From Flavobacterium gyeonganense (GTDB taxonomy: Bacteria > Bacteroidota > Bacteroidia > Flavobacteriales > Flavobacteriaceae), in contig NZ_CP121112.1 of NCBI RefSeq assembly GCF_029625295.1, positions 930,001 to 994,000 of the forward strand: a stretch of DNA of 64,000 bases. The letters are read 5' to 3'. Below, in pieces: positions 30,823 through 40,493 of this stretch (its first letter is position 1; each line of letters begins with the position of its first letter). Made by a program: the position numbers and the translations under genes. The notes beneath the pieces were generated by a model. That model saw only the letters and a program-made list of their open reading frames with translations, did no database searches and was not told the DNA's origin.

Positions 30823-30896
30823 TAGTCCCGGGCAGACTCGAACTGCCGACCCCTACATTATCAGTGTAGTACTCTAACCAGCTGAGCTACGAGACT
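30823..30896 (-). tRNA. tRNA-Ile (GAU)
   Basis: A full cloverleaf of 74 bases with anticodon loop CTGATAA, giving GAT. Acceptor AGTCTCG pairs with CGGGACT. It is in the 16S-23S spacer next to tRNA-Ala. Confidence 0.95.
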
Positions 30897-31023
30897 CTGT
30901 TTTTACTTAATTTTCATTATTTTTTAAATTAACAGCAAGAGTAATTGAACCTTACGATTCAGAACTTTCAAAATAATCATCTTTTATCCCCAACGTGTGT
31001 CTCCACTAACATATGAGGCTCTA

Positions 31024-32540
<1,517 letters not shown>

Positions 32541-32707
32541 ATATTGTAAATATTATATTGCGACGAATATCTATCGGTTCTTTTTCGAATCTCTCGATTC
32601 CATTACTCTTATTCTTTTGTTCTAACATCTCTGTTAAAACGGCTGTCAATTCAATATGTCTACGAACGTAATTTCTTTGTCTTTCCGCTTGTCTCTCAAA
32701 GCGGGTG

Positions 32708-32738
32708 CAAAACTAAAACTTCTTTTTGTTTCCTGCAA
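32708..32738 (-). promoter_or_regulatory. rRNA promoter P1
   Basis: On the minus strand: TTG, 20 bases, TAGTTTTG, followed directly by CACCCGC. It matches the Bacteroidota TTG / TAnnTTTG consensus with correct spacing and lies nearest to 16S. Confidence 0.8.
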
Positions 32739-32832
32739 GAAAAATTTAAAAAAAATTGAAACTTTTTTTTCGTCTCCGTTTTCCATTTTTTTCTCCCAAT
32801 CTCTCAATGAACTTTTCCTGTTTTGCGGGGTG

Positions 32833-32863
32833 CAAATGTAAAAAGCATTTTCAAATCTCACAA
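32833..32863 (-). promoter_or_regulatory. rRNA promoter P2
   Basis: On the minus strand: TTG, 20 bases, TACATTTG, followed directly by CACCCCGC. It is about 125 bases upstream of P1. Confidence 0.8.
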
Positions 32864-32954
32864 GCTTTTTTGAATCTTTTTTTTTGAAAATTTCTTCTCT
32901 TTTAATTCTTATTACCTGTCAGTATTTCAGTGAACGACTTCGTTGTTGCGGGTG

Positions 32955-32984
32955 CAAAAGTACCACCTTTATTTACATTTACAA
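32955..32984 (-). promoter_or_regulatory. rRNA promoter P3
   Basis: On the minus strand: TTG, 19 bases, TACTTTTG, followed directly by CACCCGC. It is about 122 bases upstream of P2. Together the three promoters form a regular tandem array. Confidence 0.8.
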
Positions 32985-33201
32985 CCCTTTTTTTTATATT
33001 TTTTCCATCTTTTTTAAAACTTTTTCTTAACTAACTCATAACAGCTTGGTTACAATTTAAACTTTTTTACAAAATGTAAGAATTTTCCCTTATCGTGTGC
33101 CGTTTTGATAATTTAAACACGTTTTCAATTGTCATTCTTATACATTTTTTAGCTTTTGAATCTCTTTTCTGAACTATAATTATGTTTTGAAAACTAATTT
33201 A

Positions 33202-33279
33202 ATAGCCCCGATAGAAGCGAAAATCCTTTTGCGACGGCGTTCGGAACAAAAGATTGAAGCGCATAGCGGGAAATAGCTA
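33202..33279 (-). repeat. Dispersed hairpin repeat, copy C (inverted)
   Basis: Read on the minus strand it has the same arms as copy A: tttcccgctatgcgcttc at the left and cttctatcggggcta at the right. The core reads AATCTTTTG ... CAAAAGGATT. The inner stem pairs less well than in A and B. It lies in the 970-base gap between the rRNA promoters and thrS; the rest of that gap (32985-33201 and 33280-33460) is AT-rich with nothing recognisable. Confidence 0.65.
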
Positions 33280-33463
33280 CATAATATCATATTAGAGATT
33301 CAAAGGTTTCGAATCCTCTCAGCCCAACAAACTCTACTTATATATTATAATAGGTATACAAAAGTAAAACCCAACAGTTTTTAGTTAAGAACACATAATA
33401 CAATTATATATACTACAGCAAAAACTATACTTACACATAATAAAGTAAACTTATACATATATA

Positions 33464-33494
33464 TTGTATGTATTTTTGTAATCATGTATATTTG
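33464..33494 (+). promoter_or_regulatory. thrS operon promoter
   Basis: TTG, 20 bases, TATATTTG: a full match to the Bacteroidota promoter, 20 bases before the thrS ATG. Confidence 0.75.
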
Positions 33495-33514
33495 CATTCA
33501 CAAAATTATAAACA

Positions 33515-35461
33515 ATGATCAAGATTACTTTACCCGATGGGTCAATTAGAGAGTTCGCTTCGGGCGTAACTCCAATGGAGGTCGCTAAAAACATTAGCGA
33601 AGGTTTTGCAAGAAATGTGATTTCTGCATCTTTTAATGGTACAACTATTGAAACCGAGACTCCATTAACGACCGACGGTAATCTTATATTATATACTTGG
33701 AATGATGCCGAAGGCAAAAAGGCTTTCTGGCACTCGACTTCGCACGTAATGGCTCAAGCACTTGAAGAGCTTTATCCTGGAATCAAATTAACTCTGGGAC
33801 CTGCAATTGCTAATGGATTCTATTATGACGTGGATTTTGAAGATCAGAAAATTTCTGAGGCTGATTTTAAAAAGATCGAAGATCGTATTCTTGAAATCTC
33901 AAGAGGGAAATACGATTTCAAAATGCGTCCTGTATCTAAAGCTGAAGCTTTAGAAATATACAAAGACAACGTTTACAAAACTGAGCTGATTTCGAATCTT
34001 GAAGATGGAACTATCACATTCTGCGATCACGCTACTTTTACTGATTTATGCCGTGGTGGACATATTCCGAATACAGGAATTATCAAAGCTGTAAAAATAA
34101 TGAGCGTTGCGGGTGCTTATTGGAGAGGTGACGAGAAAAACAAACAGCTGACTCGTGTTTATGGAACTTCTTTCCCTAAACAAAAAGATTTAACTGAACA
34201 TCTTGAACTTCTTGAAGAAGCAAAACGTCGTGATCACCGTAAATTAGGAAAAGAACTTGAATTGTTTGCTTTCTCACAAAAAGTGGGTCAGGGTTTGCCT
34301 TTATGGCTGCCAAAAGGCGCTGCGCTTAGAGATCGTTTAGAGCAGTTTTTAAAGAAAGCTCAGAAGAAAGCAGGATACGAGCAAGTTGTAAGCCCTCATA
34401 TTGGCCAAAAAGAACTTTACGTTACTTCTGGGCACTATGCAAAATATGGAGCAGATAGTTTCCAGCCTATTCATACACCAGCAGAAGGTGAAGAATTTTT
34501 ATTGAAACCAATGAACTGTCCTCACCACTGTGAGATTTACAATGTAAGACCTTGGTCATATAAAGATTTACCTAAGCGTTATGCTGAATTTGGAACTGTT
34601 TATAGATATGAGCAATCTGGAGAATTACATGGTTTAACTCGCGTTAGAGGGTTTACTCAGGATGATGCGCATATTTTTTGTACTCCTGAGCAATTGGACG
34701 AAGAGTTCAAAAAAGTAATTGACCTTGTATTATATGTATTTGGTTCGTTAGGTTTTGAAAATTTTACGGCTCAAATCTCGTTGAGAGATCAGGAAGACAG
34801 AGAAAAATACATTGGAACTGATGAAAACTGGGAGAAGGCAGAAAACGCAATCATCAACGCAGCAAAAGACAAAGGTTTGAATACTGTTGTAGAATATGGT
34901 GAAGCAGCATTCTATGGTCCGAAACTAGATTTCATGGTAAAAGATGCTTTGGGAAGACAATGGCAATTAGGAACAATTCAGGTAGATTACAACTTACCAG
35001 AACGTTTTGAATTAACTTACAAAGGTGCTGATAATGAATTACATCGCCCTGTTATGATTCACAGAGCTCCTTTTGGATCTATGGAACGTTTTATAGCAAT
35101 TTTACTTGAGCACACAGCAGGAAATTTCCCACTTTGGCTAATGCCAGAACAAGCTATTATCTTGTCTTTGAGCGAGAAATACGAAAATTATGCTAAAAAA
35201 GTTTTAGATTTGCTAGAAAATCACGAAATTCGCGCCCTAATTGATAACCGAAGCGAGACTATTGGTAAGAAAATTAGAGATGCAGAAATGCAGAAAATAC
35301 CATTTATGCTGATTGTTGGTGAAGAAGAAGAGAAAAACGGAACGATTTCTATTCGTCGTCATGGACAAGAAGGAAAAGGAAATATTACAGTTACAATCGA
35401 GGAATTTATCAGAATTGTAAACGAAGAAATAAATAAAACATTAAAAGTTTTTACAGTTTAA
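33515..35461 (+). CDS. thrS: Threonyl-tRNA synthetase
   Basis: Charges tRNA-Thr and edits mischarged serine. The N-terminal TGS domain ([17 protein letters not shown]) is followed by the editing domain with the [11 protein letters not shown] and [10 protein letters not shown] motifs. The class II core comes next, with the zinc ligand Cys in KPMNCPHHC and motif 3 near [11 protein letters not shown], then the anticodon-binding domain. At 648 residues it has normal length. It opens the thrS-infC-rpmI-rplT unit, the classical arrangement of these translation genes. Confidence 0.97.
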   Translation: MIKITLPDGSIREFASGVTPMEVAKNISEGFARNVISASFNGTTIETETPLTTDGNLILYTWNDAEGKKAFWHSTSHVMAQALEELYPGIKLTLGPAIANGFYYDVDFEDQKISEADFKKIEDRILEISRGKYDFKMRPVSKAEALEIYKDNVYKTELISNLEDGTITFCDHATFTDLCRGGHIPNTGIIKAVKIMSVAGAYWRGDEKNKQLTRVYGTSFPKQKDLTEHLELLEEAKRRDHRKLGKELELFAFSQKVGQGLPLWLPKGAALRDRLEQFLKKAQKKAGYEQVVSPHIGQKELYVTSGHYAKYGADSFQPIHTPAEGEEFLLKPMNCPHHCEIYNVRPWSYKDLPKRYAEFGTVYRYEQSGELHGLTRVRGFTQDDAHIFCTPEQLDEEFKKVIDLVLYVFGSLGFENFTAQISLRDQEDREKYIGTDENWEKAENAIINAAKDKGLNTVVEYGEAAFYGPKLDFMVKDALGRQWQLGTIQVDYNLPERFELTYKGADNELHRPVMIHRAPFGSMERFIAILLEHTAGNFPLWLMPEQAIILSLSEKYENYAKKVLDLLENHEIRALIDNRSETIGKKIRDAEMQKIPFMLIVGEEEEKNGTISIRRHGQEGKGNITVTIEEFIRIVNEEINKTLKVFTV

Positions 35462-35477
35462 CTTAAATTATAAAGTC

Positions 35478-36035
35478 ATAGCAATAAGAAGTAACAGAGG
35501 TTTTCAACCTCGAGTAGAAAAAAAAGATGCACACAGAATAAATAACAACATTCGTGGGGTGCAAGAAGTGAGACTAGTGGGTGAAAACATCGAGCCTGGT
35601 GTTTTTAAACTAGCAGAGGCTTTACGTTTAGCAGATCAATTTGAATTGGATTTAGTTGAGATTTCGCCAAACGCAGAACCGCCGGTTTGTAAAATCATGG
35701 ATTACAAGAAATTTGTTTACGAGCAAAAGAAACGTGATAAAGTTTTAAAAGCTAAGTCGTCTCAGGTTGTCGTAAAAGAAATTAGATTTGGTCCTCAGAC
35801 TGATGAGCATGATTACGAATTTAAAAGAAAGAATGCTGAAAAGTTCCTTAAAGAAGGTGCAAAATTAAAAGCTTTTGTATTCTTCAAAGGACGTTCCATC
35901 ATCTATAAAGATCAAGGTCAAATTTTATTATTACGTTTGGCAACTGACTTAGAAGAGCATGGTAAAGTGGAAGCTATGCCTGTTTTAGAAGGAAAGAGAA
36001 TGATTATGTTCATTGCTCCTAAGAAAAAGAAATAG
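35478..36035 (+). CDS. infC: Translation initiation factor IF-3, with ATA start
   Basis: Binds the 30S subunit, keeps subunits apart and proofreads start codons. The N-terminal domain has [20 protein letters not shown] and [16 protein letters not shown]; the C-terminal domain has [15 protein letters not shown] and [12 protein letters not shown]. The conserved N-terminus is upstream of the first canonical start (GTG at 35559). In that frame, back to the stop at 35442-35444, there is no ATG, GTG or TTG. ATA at 35478 (reading MAIRSNRGF) or 35484 (MRSNRGF) is the only sensible start. E. coli infC likewise uses a rare AUU start for autoregulation. Length is about 185 residues. Confidence 0.92.
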   Translation: MAIRSNRGFQPRVEKKDAHRINNNIRGVQEVRLVGENIEPGVFKLAEALRLADQFELDLVEISPNAEPPVCKIMDYKKFVYEQKKRDKVLKAKSSQVVVKEIRFGPQTDEHDYEFKRKNAEKFLKEGAKLKAFVFFKGRSIIYKDQGQILLLRLATDLEEHGKVEAMPVLEGKRMIMFIAPKKKK

Positions 36036-36132
36036 TCTCGGTTTACAGTTTCAGTATTCAACTTTGAACATGAAATATAAAACTTGAAACAAAAGCATAA
36101 GTAAGTAAGAATAAATTAAAACACTAGGAAAA

Positions 36133-36330
36133 ATGCCTAAAATGAAAACAAAATCTAGCGCCAAGAAACGTTTTAAAGTTACTGGTTCTGGAAAGATTAA
36201 AAGAAAGCATGCTTTTAAAAGTCACATCCTGACTAAAAAATCTAAAAAACGTAAATTAGCTTTGACACACTCAGCGCTAGTTCATTCAACAGATATGAAA
36301 AGCATCAAACAACAATTAAGAATTATCTAA
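36133..36330 (+). CDS. rpmI: 50S ribosomal protein L35
   Basis: A 65-residue, very basic ribosomal protein of the large subunit. The signature [19 protein letters not shown] is at the N-terminus, and [21 protein letters not shown] sequence follows. It lies between infC and rplT as in most bacteria. Confidence 0.97.
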   Translation: MPKMKTKSSAKKRFKVTGSGKIKRKHAFKSHILTKKSKKRKLALTHSALVHSTDMKSIKQQLRII

Positions 36331-36515
36331 TATAAGTCAAAAGTTAGAAAGTCATAAATTTAAAAGTCAGTTGCTGACTTTAGACATTTGACTTTAAGAC
36401 ATTTAGACTAAAGATTTTCTTTAGGTTAAAAAATTATTTATATAACCTTGGAGTATGGCTTTGAAGTTCCTTTGATTTAATTCAGGACGCCTGCTACAAA
36501 AAACACATTAAAATT
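36331..36515 (+). other. Long rpmI-rplT spacer with small hairpins
   Basis: The 185-base gap is long for this gene pair. It holds aagtcagttgctgactt (a small stem), a word-like tract of gacttt/agacattt units, and ctaaagattttctttag (another stem). A possible processing or L20 regulatory region; no known leader motif was identified. Confidence 0.35.
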
Positions 36516-36859
36516 ATGCCAAGATCGGTAAATTCAGTTGCTAAAAGAGCAAGAAGAAAAAAATAATGAAGCAAGCCAAAGGTTTCTTTGGCAGACGTAA
36601 AAACGTTTGGACGGTTGCTAAGAATGCAGTAGAGAAAGCAATGTGCTACGCTTACCGCGATAGAAAACAAAACAAAAGAAATTTCCGTGCTTTATGGATT
36701 CAACGTATTAACGCTGGAGCTAGATTAGAAGGAATGTCTTATTCTCAATTCATGGGGAAAGTTAAAGCTAACGGAATCGAATTGAACCGTAAAGTTCTTG
36801 CAGATTTAGCTATGAACCACCCAGAAGCTTTCAAAGCTATTCTTAATAAAGTAAAATAA
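36516..36859 (+). CDS. rplT: 50S ribosomal protein L20, interrupted by a -1 frameshift
   Basis: An essential assembly protein of the 50S subunit. The ATG at 36516 gives [16 protein letters not shown], then a TAA at 36564-36566 right after AGA AGA AAA AAA. The rest of L20 ([21 protein letters not shown] onward) continues one frame back from the overlapping ATG at 36566. One more A in the A7 run (36557-36563) restores a 114-residue L20. Since L20 is essential, this is either a homopolymer sequencing error or slippage at A AAA AAA. The terminator at 36898 ends the operon. Confidence 0.93.
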
Positions 36860-36897
36860 ACGTTTATCAACTCAATTTAAGATTACTTACTTATCAT

Positions 36898-36927
36898 AAA
36901 AAACCCAATCAAATGATTGGGTTTTTG
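36898..36927 (+). terminator. Terminator of the thrS-infC-rpmI-rplT operon
   Basis: AAAAACCCAATC pairs with GATTGGGTTTTT across a 4-base loop. Confidence 0.9.
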
Positions 36928-36980
36928 CTTTTATAATAAATCTGATTTATCTTTAAACCAACTACTCAGAAGCAACAAAT

Positions 36981-37553
36981 ATGTTTACAGCTCTTTTAAA
37001 CCACATACAGAAATTCATAATATTAAATTCTGAGGAAATTGATATTCTGGAATCGAGCCTCATCCTTTCAAAAGTAAAAAAGAAAGAACACTTATTACAA
37101 GAAGGCCAAATCTGTAGTACTATGTATTTCGTCACAAAAGGCTGTGCCAGACAATATATAATTAATACGAAAGGAACTGAACAAACCCTGCAATTTGCAA
37201 TTGAAAACTGGTGGATAACTGATTATTTAAGTTATCATAATAATAGTCCTTCACATTTTTATATACAAACTGTTGAGAACTGCGAAATTATAGCATTAGA
37301 AAAAAATATATTAGAATCCCTTATAATTCAAATTCCCAAACTTGAAAGATACTTTAGAATCGTTTCACAAAAATCTTTTGGAGCTGCTCAAATGCGCATT
37401 AAATTTTTATTTACGATGTCGGCAGAAGAAAGATATAACCATTTCAAAAACCAGCAACCAGATTTTGTACAGCGGGTTCCCCAATATATGCTTGCCTCCT
37501 ATTTAGATTTTTCTGCAGAATTCATGAGTAAAATAAGATCCGGCAAAATCTGA
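36981..37553 (+). CDS. Crp/Fnr family regulator
   Basis: A 190-residue protein with a cNMP-binding-like beta-barrel (ESSLILSKVKKKEHLLQEGQ, then MYFVTKGCARQYI). A C-terminal helix-turn-helix region follows (VPQYMLASYLDFSAEFMSKI). The residues that contact cAMP are not clearly present, which is usual for these flavobacterial homologues; the ligand is unknown. It lies 78 bases upstream of an AhpD-like gene, a common pairing in which the regulator controls the peroxidase-like protein. Confidence 0.87.
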   Translation: MFTALLNHIQKFIILNSEEIDILESSLILSKVKKKEHLLQEGQICSTMYFVTKGCARQYIINTKGTEQTLQFAIENWWITDYLSYHNNSPSHFYIQTVENCEIIALEKNILESLIIQIPKLERYFRIVSQKSFGAAQMRIKFLFTMSAEERYNHFKNQQPDFVQRVPQYMLASYLDFSAEFMSKIRSGKI

Positions 37554-37631
37554 CCTGAATTTCTTGAAGCAGTTCAAGTTTTTTAAAGTATACATCACTG
37601 ACCTTTGTAATGAACTTTAAAACATATAAAA

Positions 37632-38066
37632 ATGAATTCAAGAATAGTTATTCCACAAGTTGCTCCAGAAGCCTACCAAGCCTTAATGAATTTAGAAAAA
37701 TACATTTCTACAACTTCACTAACTTCAACTCATAAAGAGCTAATTAAAATTCGTGCTTCACAAGTAAACGGATGTGCTTTTTGCATCAATATGCATACAG
37801 CGGATGCCCGAAAATTAGGCGAAACTGAACAGCGAATTTATCTTACCAGCGCATGGCGAGAAGCTGATGTATTTACGGAAGAAGAAAAAGCTATTTTAGC
37901 TTTAACTGAACAAGTGACATTAATCAGCAATCATGTTTCTGATGAAGTTTATCAAAATGCTGCCCGTCTATTTGATGAAAAATATCTGGCTGAAATTATC
38001 CTTACCATTATCACGATAAACTCATGGAACAGATTCGCAATTGCAACGGGATTAAGAGCAGTTTAA
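37632..38066 (+). CDS. AhpD/carboxymuconolactone decarboxylase-like protein
   Basis: A 144-residue all-helical protein of the AhpD-like family. The redox motif is CAFCINMHTADARK: two cysteines separated by two residues plus the conserved His. The redox-active CxxC suggests peroxidase or disulfide reductase activity rather than lactone decarboxylation. It follows the Crp-like regulator and probably answers to it. Confidence 0.9.
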   Translation: MNSRIVIPQVAPEAYQALMNLEKYISTTSLTSTHKELIKIRASQVNGCAFCINMHTADARKLGETEQRIYLTSAWREADVFTEEEKAILALTEQVTLISNHVSDEVYQNAARLFDEKYLAEIILTIITINSWNRFAIATGLRAV

Positions 38067-38084
38067 TTCTTAATTAAACCAACA

Positions 38085-38120
38085 AAAAAGGCTTTTTCAA
38101 GTTTATGAAAAAGCCTTTAT
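38085..38120. terminator. Terminator between AhpD-like and exported-protein genes
   Basis: AAAGGCTTTTTCA pairs with TGAAAAAGCCTTT. It sits between convergent genes and can serve both. Confidence 0.85.
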
Positions 38121-38149
38121 ATTTTCTTAACTACATATTCAGAGCATGA

Positions 38150-39409
38150 TTACGTTTTTAATTTTTTCTTTTTTGCAGCCGGAAACAAAACGTTATTTAA
38201 AATCAATCGATAGCCAGGAGAATTTGGATGTAAATCCAAAACTGTTGGCGGATCACCTACCTGATGCTGATAATCTTCGGGATCGTGTCCTCCAAAAAAA
38301 GTAAACATTCCTTTTCCTTTTTCTCCATGAATATAGCGTGCTTCTCCATTAAGTTCACATGCTCCCATAATTAAAACATTAGATTTGATCAATGCTGAAT
38401 CAAATGAAGTAGTCTGCCCCATAAATCCTTTTACCAATTGTGTATGGTTTTGACAAAGCATACTTGGTATTGGGTCCCATTTTGCAGAGTACTCCATTAA
38501 AGTAAAATAATCTTTATCAGGTGTTATTCTACGTTTTGTAGTCATATCAATATCTGAGAACTCGTATTGTTCAGGTCTTCTTTCAAGAATAAAATCTTTA
38601 AAGGCAAAAGAATTTCCATAGTTCAGTTTTGACTGATAATTTGGTTCACTCGCATCTCCATCAAACATTGCTTCACAGATATCAATTCCATCTGCTGTCA
38701 AAGAAATATCAAAGCTATCCGTTGCAGAACACATAGCAAACATAAAACCTCCTCCAATAACAAAGTCCCTTATCTTTTTTGCAACAGCGCCTTTTTCCTG
38801 TGAAACTTTTGCATAACCTAATTTTACTGCTAAGGCTTCAGCATCTTTTTTTTGTTCAATATACCAGGGTGTATTTTTGTAAGCTGCATAAAATTTACCA
38901 TATTGTCCGGTAAAATCCTCATGATGTAAATGAAGCCAGTCATAAAGCAACAACTGATCACTTAAAACCTCTTCATCATAAATTGGTGTAAAAGGAATTT
39001 CGGCATATGTCAAAACCAGAGTTACAGCATCATCCCAGGGTTGTTTTCCTTTTGGTGTATAAACAGCAATTTTAGGAGCCTTTTCTAAAATGACTGATTC
39101 CATGTTTTGTGAAGGACTTGAAATTTCATCCAAAATTGAAACTTGTTCGCTATCAGAAAGTATTTCAAAACTTACTCCACGAATTTTACATTCTTTACGA
39201 ATTTCATCAGCATCAGGCAATAAAAATGATCCACCTCTATAATTTAAAAGCCAGCTGGCTTTATAATCCTTATTCAGACACCAATAGGTTATCCCATAAG
39301 CCTTCAGGTGATTTTGTTGTGTAGTTTCATCCATAGGGAGAAGTATAAAAGATGCTTTTGCCGATATAGACATTATGAACACTACTATATATTTTAAGCT
39401 TTGTTTCAT
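38150..39409 (-). CDS. Exported protein, annotated in relatives as asparagine synthetase B
   Basis: A 419-residue protein with a signal peptide (MKQSLKYIVVFIMSISAKAS). I recall close flavobacterial relatives being labelled asparagine synthetase B, but the ATP-PPi motif of true AsnB is not visible and the protein appears exported. The segment VIGGGFMFAMCSATDSFDI resembles a glutamine-amidotransferase-like or ThuA-like loop. Other conserved-looking parts are LNYRGGSFLLPD and HHEDFTGQYGKFY. Its function should be treated as unknown. It stands alone on the minus strand; an operator-like palindrome lies about 105 bases upstream of its start. Confidence 0.6.
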   Translation of the reverse strand: MKQSLKYIVVFIMSISAKASFILLPMDETTQQNHLKAYGITYWCLNKDYKASWLLNYRGGSFLLPDADEIRKECKIRGVSFEILSDSEQVSILDEISSPSQNMESVILEKAPKIAVYTPKGKQPWDDAVTLVLTYAEIPFTPIYDEEVLSDQLLLYDWLHLHHEDFTGQYGKFYAAYKNTPWYIEQKKDAEALAVKLGYAKVSQEKGAVAKKIRDFVIGGGFMFAMCSATDSFDISLTADGIDICEAMFDGDASEPNYQSKLNYGNSFAFKDFILERRPEQYEFSDIDMTTKRRITPDKDYFTLMEYSAKWDPIPSMLCQNHTQLVKGFMGQTTSFDSALIKSNVLIMGACELNGEARYIHGEKGKGMFTFFGGHDPEDYQHQVGDPPTVLDLHPNSPGYRLILNNVLFPAAKKKKLKT

Positions 39410-39513
39410 TTCGGTAAACTATTTTCTGTAAAGGTATAAAGGAAGTATTAAAAACTATATTGGAATAGTTATTTATTGATATTAATCATCACTTTTTTTG
39501 GATCAATTAAGTG

Positions 39514-39530
39514 AAAACAGGTATAAATAC
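39514..39530. promoter_or_regulatory. Operator-like 17-base repeat, copy 1
   Basis: aaaacaggtataaatac contains GTAT-aa-ATAC. The identical 17 bases occur at 43367-43383. It lies between the divergent exported-protein gene and a small membrane ORF, near a LuxR-type response regulator gene. Binding is inferred. Confidence 0.4.
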
Positions 39531-39555
39531 TTACAATCAAAAAAGATATTCTGGT

Positions 39556-39563
39556 TAAATTTG
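39556..39563 (+). promoter_or_regulatory. TAnnTTTG promoter element before small ORF
   Basis: TAAATTTG lies 31 bases before the ATG at 39595. There is no TTG at the normal distance, but the palindromic repeat at 39514-39530 sits in the position where an activator could bind. Confidence 0.4.
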
Positions 39564-39594
39564 AACATTCAATAAATAATAAAAATTAAGATAA

Positions 39595-39720
39595 ATGAAA
39601 ATTAATGAAACTGATAAGGAATCAAAACAATTAAATATACTACAAAAAATAGCACTTTGTATATTAGCAATAACTGTTATATCCTATTATGTTCTGTCTA
39701 TTCAATTTTTAACCAGTTAA
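39595..39720 (+). CDS. Small membrane protein, 41 residues, unrecognised
   Basis: ATG at 39595 to TAA at 39720 encodes a polar N-terminus (MKINETDKESKQLNILQK) and one membrane segment (IALCILAITVISYYVLSIQF). It has a promoter-like element and an operator-like palindrome upstream and ends one base before the convergent response regulator gene. The size, the single transmembrane helix and the upstream elements support it as a real small protein. No function can be assigned. Confidence 0.45.
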   Translation: MKINETDKESKQLNILQKIALCILAITVISYYVLSIQFLTS

Positions 39721-39721
39721 T

Positions 39722-40390
39722 TTAAGGAGTTAAAACTGCAATTTCATTTTGAATCGCATATACAACCAATCCAGCGATATTTCTAGACTCAGTTTTAAGT
39801 AATAAATTATTTCTGTGTCCTTCTACCGTTCTGGGGCTCAAGAAGAGTTCTTCGGCAATTTCAGCCGTGGTTTTTTGATTGCAAATAAGCTGAAGTACTT
39901 CGATTTCCCTTGGTGATAAAAAACCAGATTCTAAATTGATTCTAGAATTTTTTGAAGGCAGCATGGTATCTTGTATGGTTTTTAAAATCTTTTCATTATA
40001 AAAAAATCCTTTTTTTGCAACTTCATTTATTGTATTTATTAAATCTGCTGGAGTTGTATTTTTTACCAAATAAGCGACTGCCCCTACCTGAATCATATTT
40101 ATCACGAATGATCTAGTATCATAACTAGTCAATGCAATAATTTTAATATCTGGAAAAAATTTTCTAATAACTTTAGTAGCCTCAACACCATTTAGAACAG
40201 GCATTTTCAGATCCATAATAATAATGTCTGGCTTAATCTCACTATTATTCAAATTTGAAATCAATTCTTCTCCATTTGATGCTTCAAAAAGAACTTCAAT
40301 ATTTTCTTCTCTTTGAAGTAAAAAAGATATCCCTTTACGAAATAAGATTTCATCATCAACTAAAACTATTTTGATAGTAAAATTATTCAT
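39722..40390 (-). CDS. LuxR/NarL-type response regulator
   Basis: A 222-residue two-component regulator. The receiver domain has the acidic pocket in KIVLVDDEIL, the phosphoacceptor Asp in DIIIMDLKMPVLNG (near residue 58) and the conserved Lys in VAYLVKNT. The C-terminal NarL-type helix-turn-helix has LSPREIEVLQLI and FLSPRTVEGHRNNL. It is 103 bases downstream of the histidine kinase and is probably its partner. Confidence 0.93.
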   Translation of the reverse strand: MNNFTIKIVLVDDEILFRKGISFLLQREENIEVLFEASNGEELISNLNNSEIKPDIIIMDLKMPVLNGVEATKVIRKFFPDIKIIALTSYDTRSFVINMIQVGAVAYLVKNTTPADLINTINEVAKKGFFYNEKILKTIQDTMLPSKNSRINLESGFLSPREIEVLQLICNQKTTAEIAEELFLSPRTVEGHRNNLLLKTESRNIAGLVVYAIQNEIAVLTP

Positions 40391-40493
40391 TTTCCTGAGT
40401 TTAAATCTTCTTAGAATTCGAAATTACAAATTATATCATATAAAAAACCAATGAGTAATATTAATAGTAATTTAAGCAAAATAACTAATCAAG

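Noticed and set aside
38150..39409. True asparagine synthetase
   Set aside because: The protein has a signal peptide and no visible N-terminal glutaminase Cys2 or ATP-PPi loop; the label used in relatives is doubtful.
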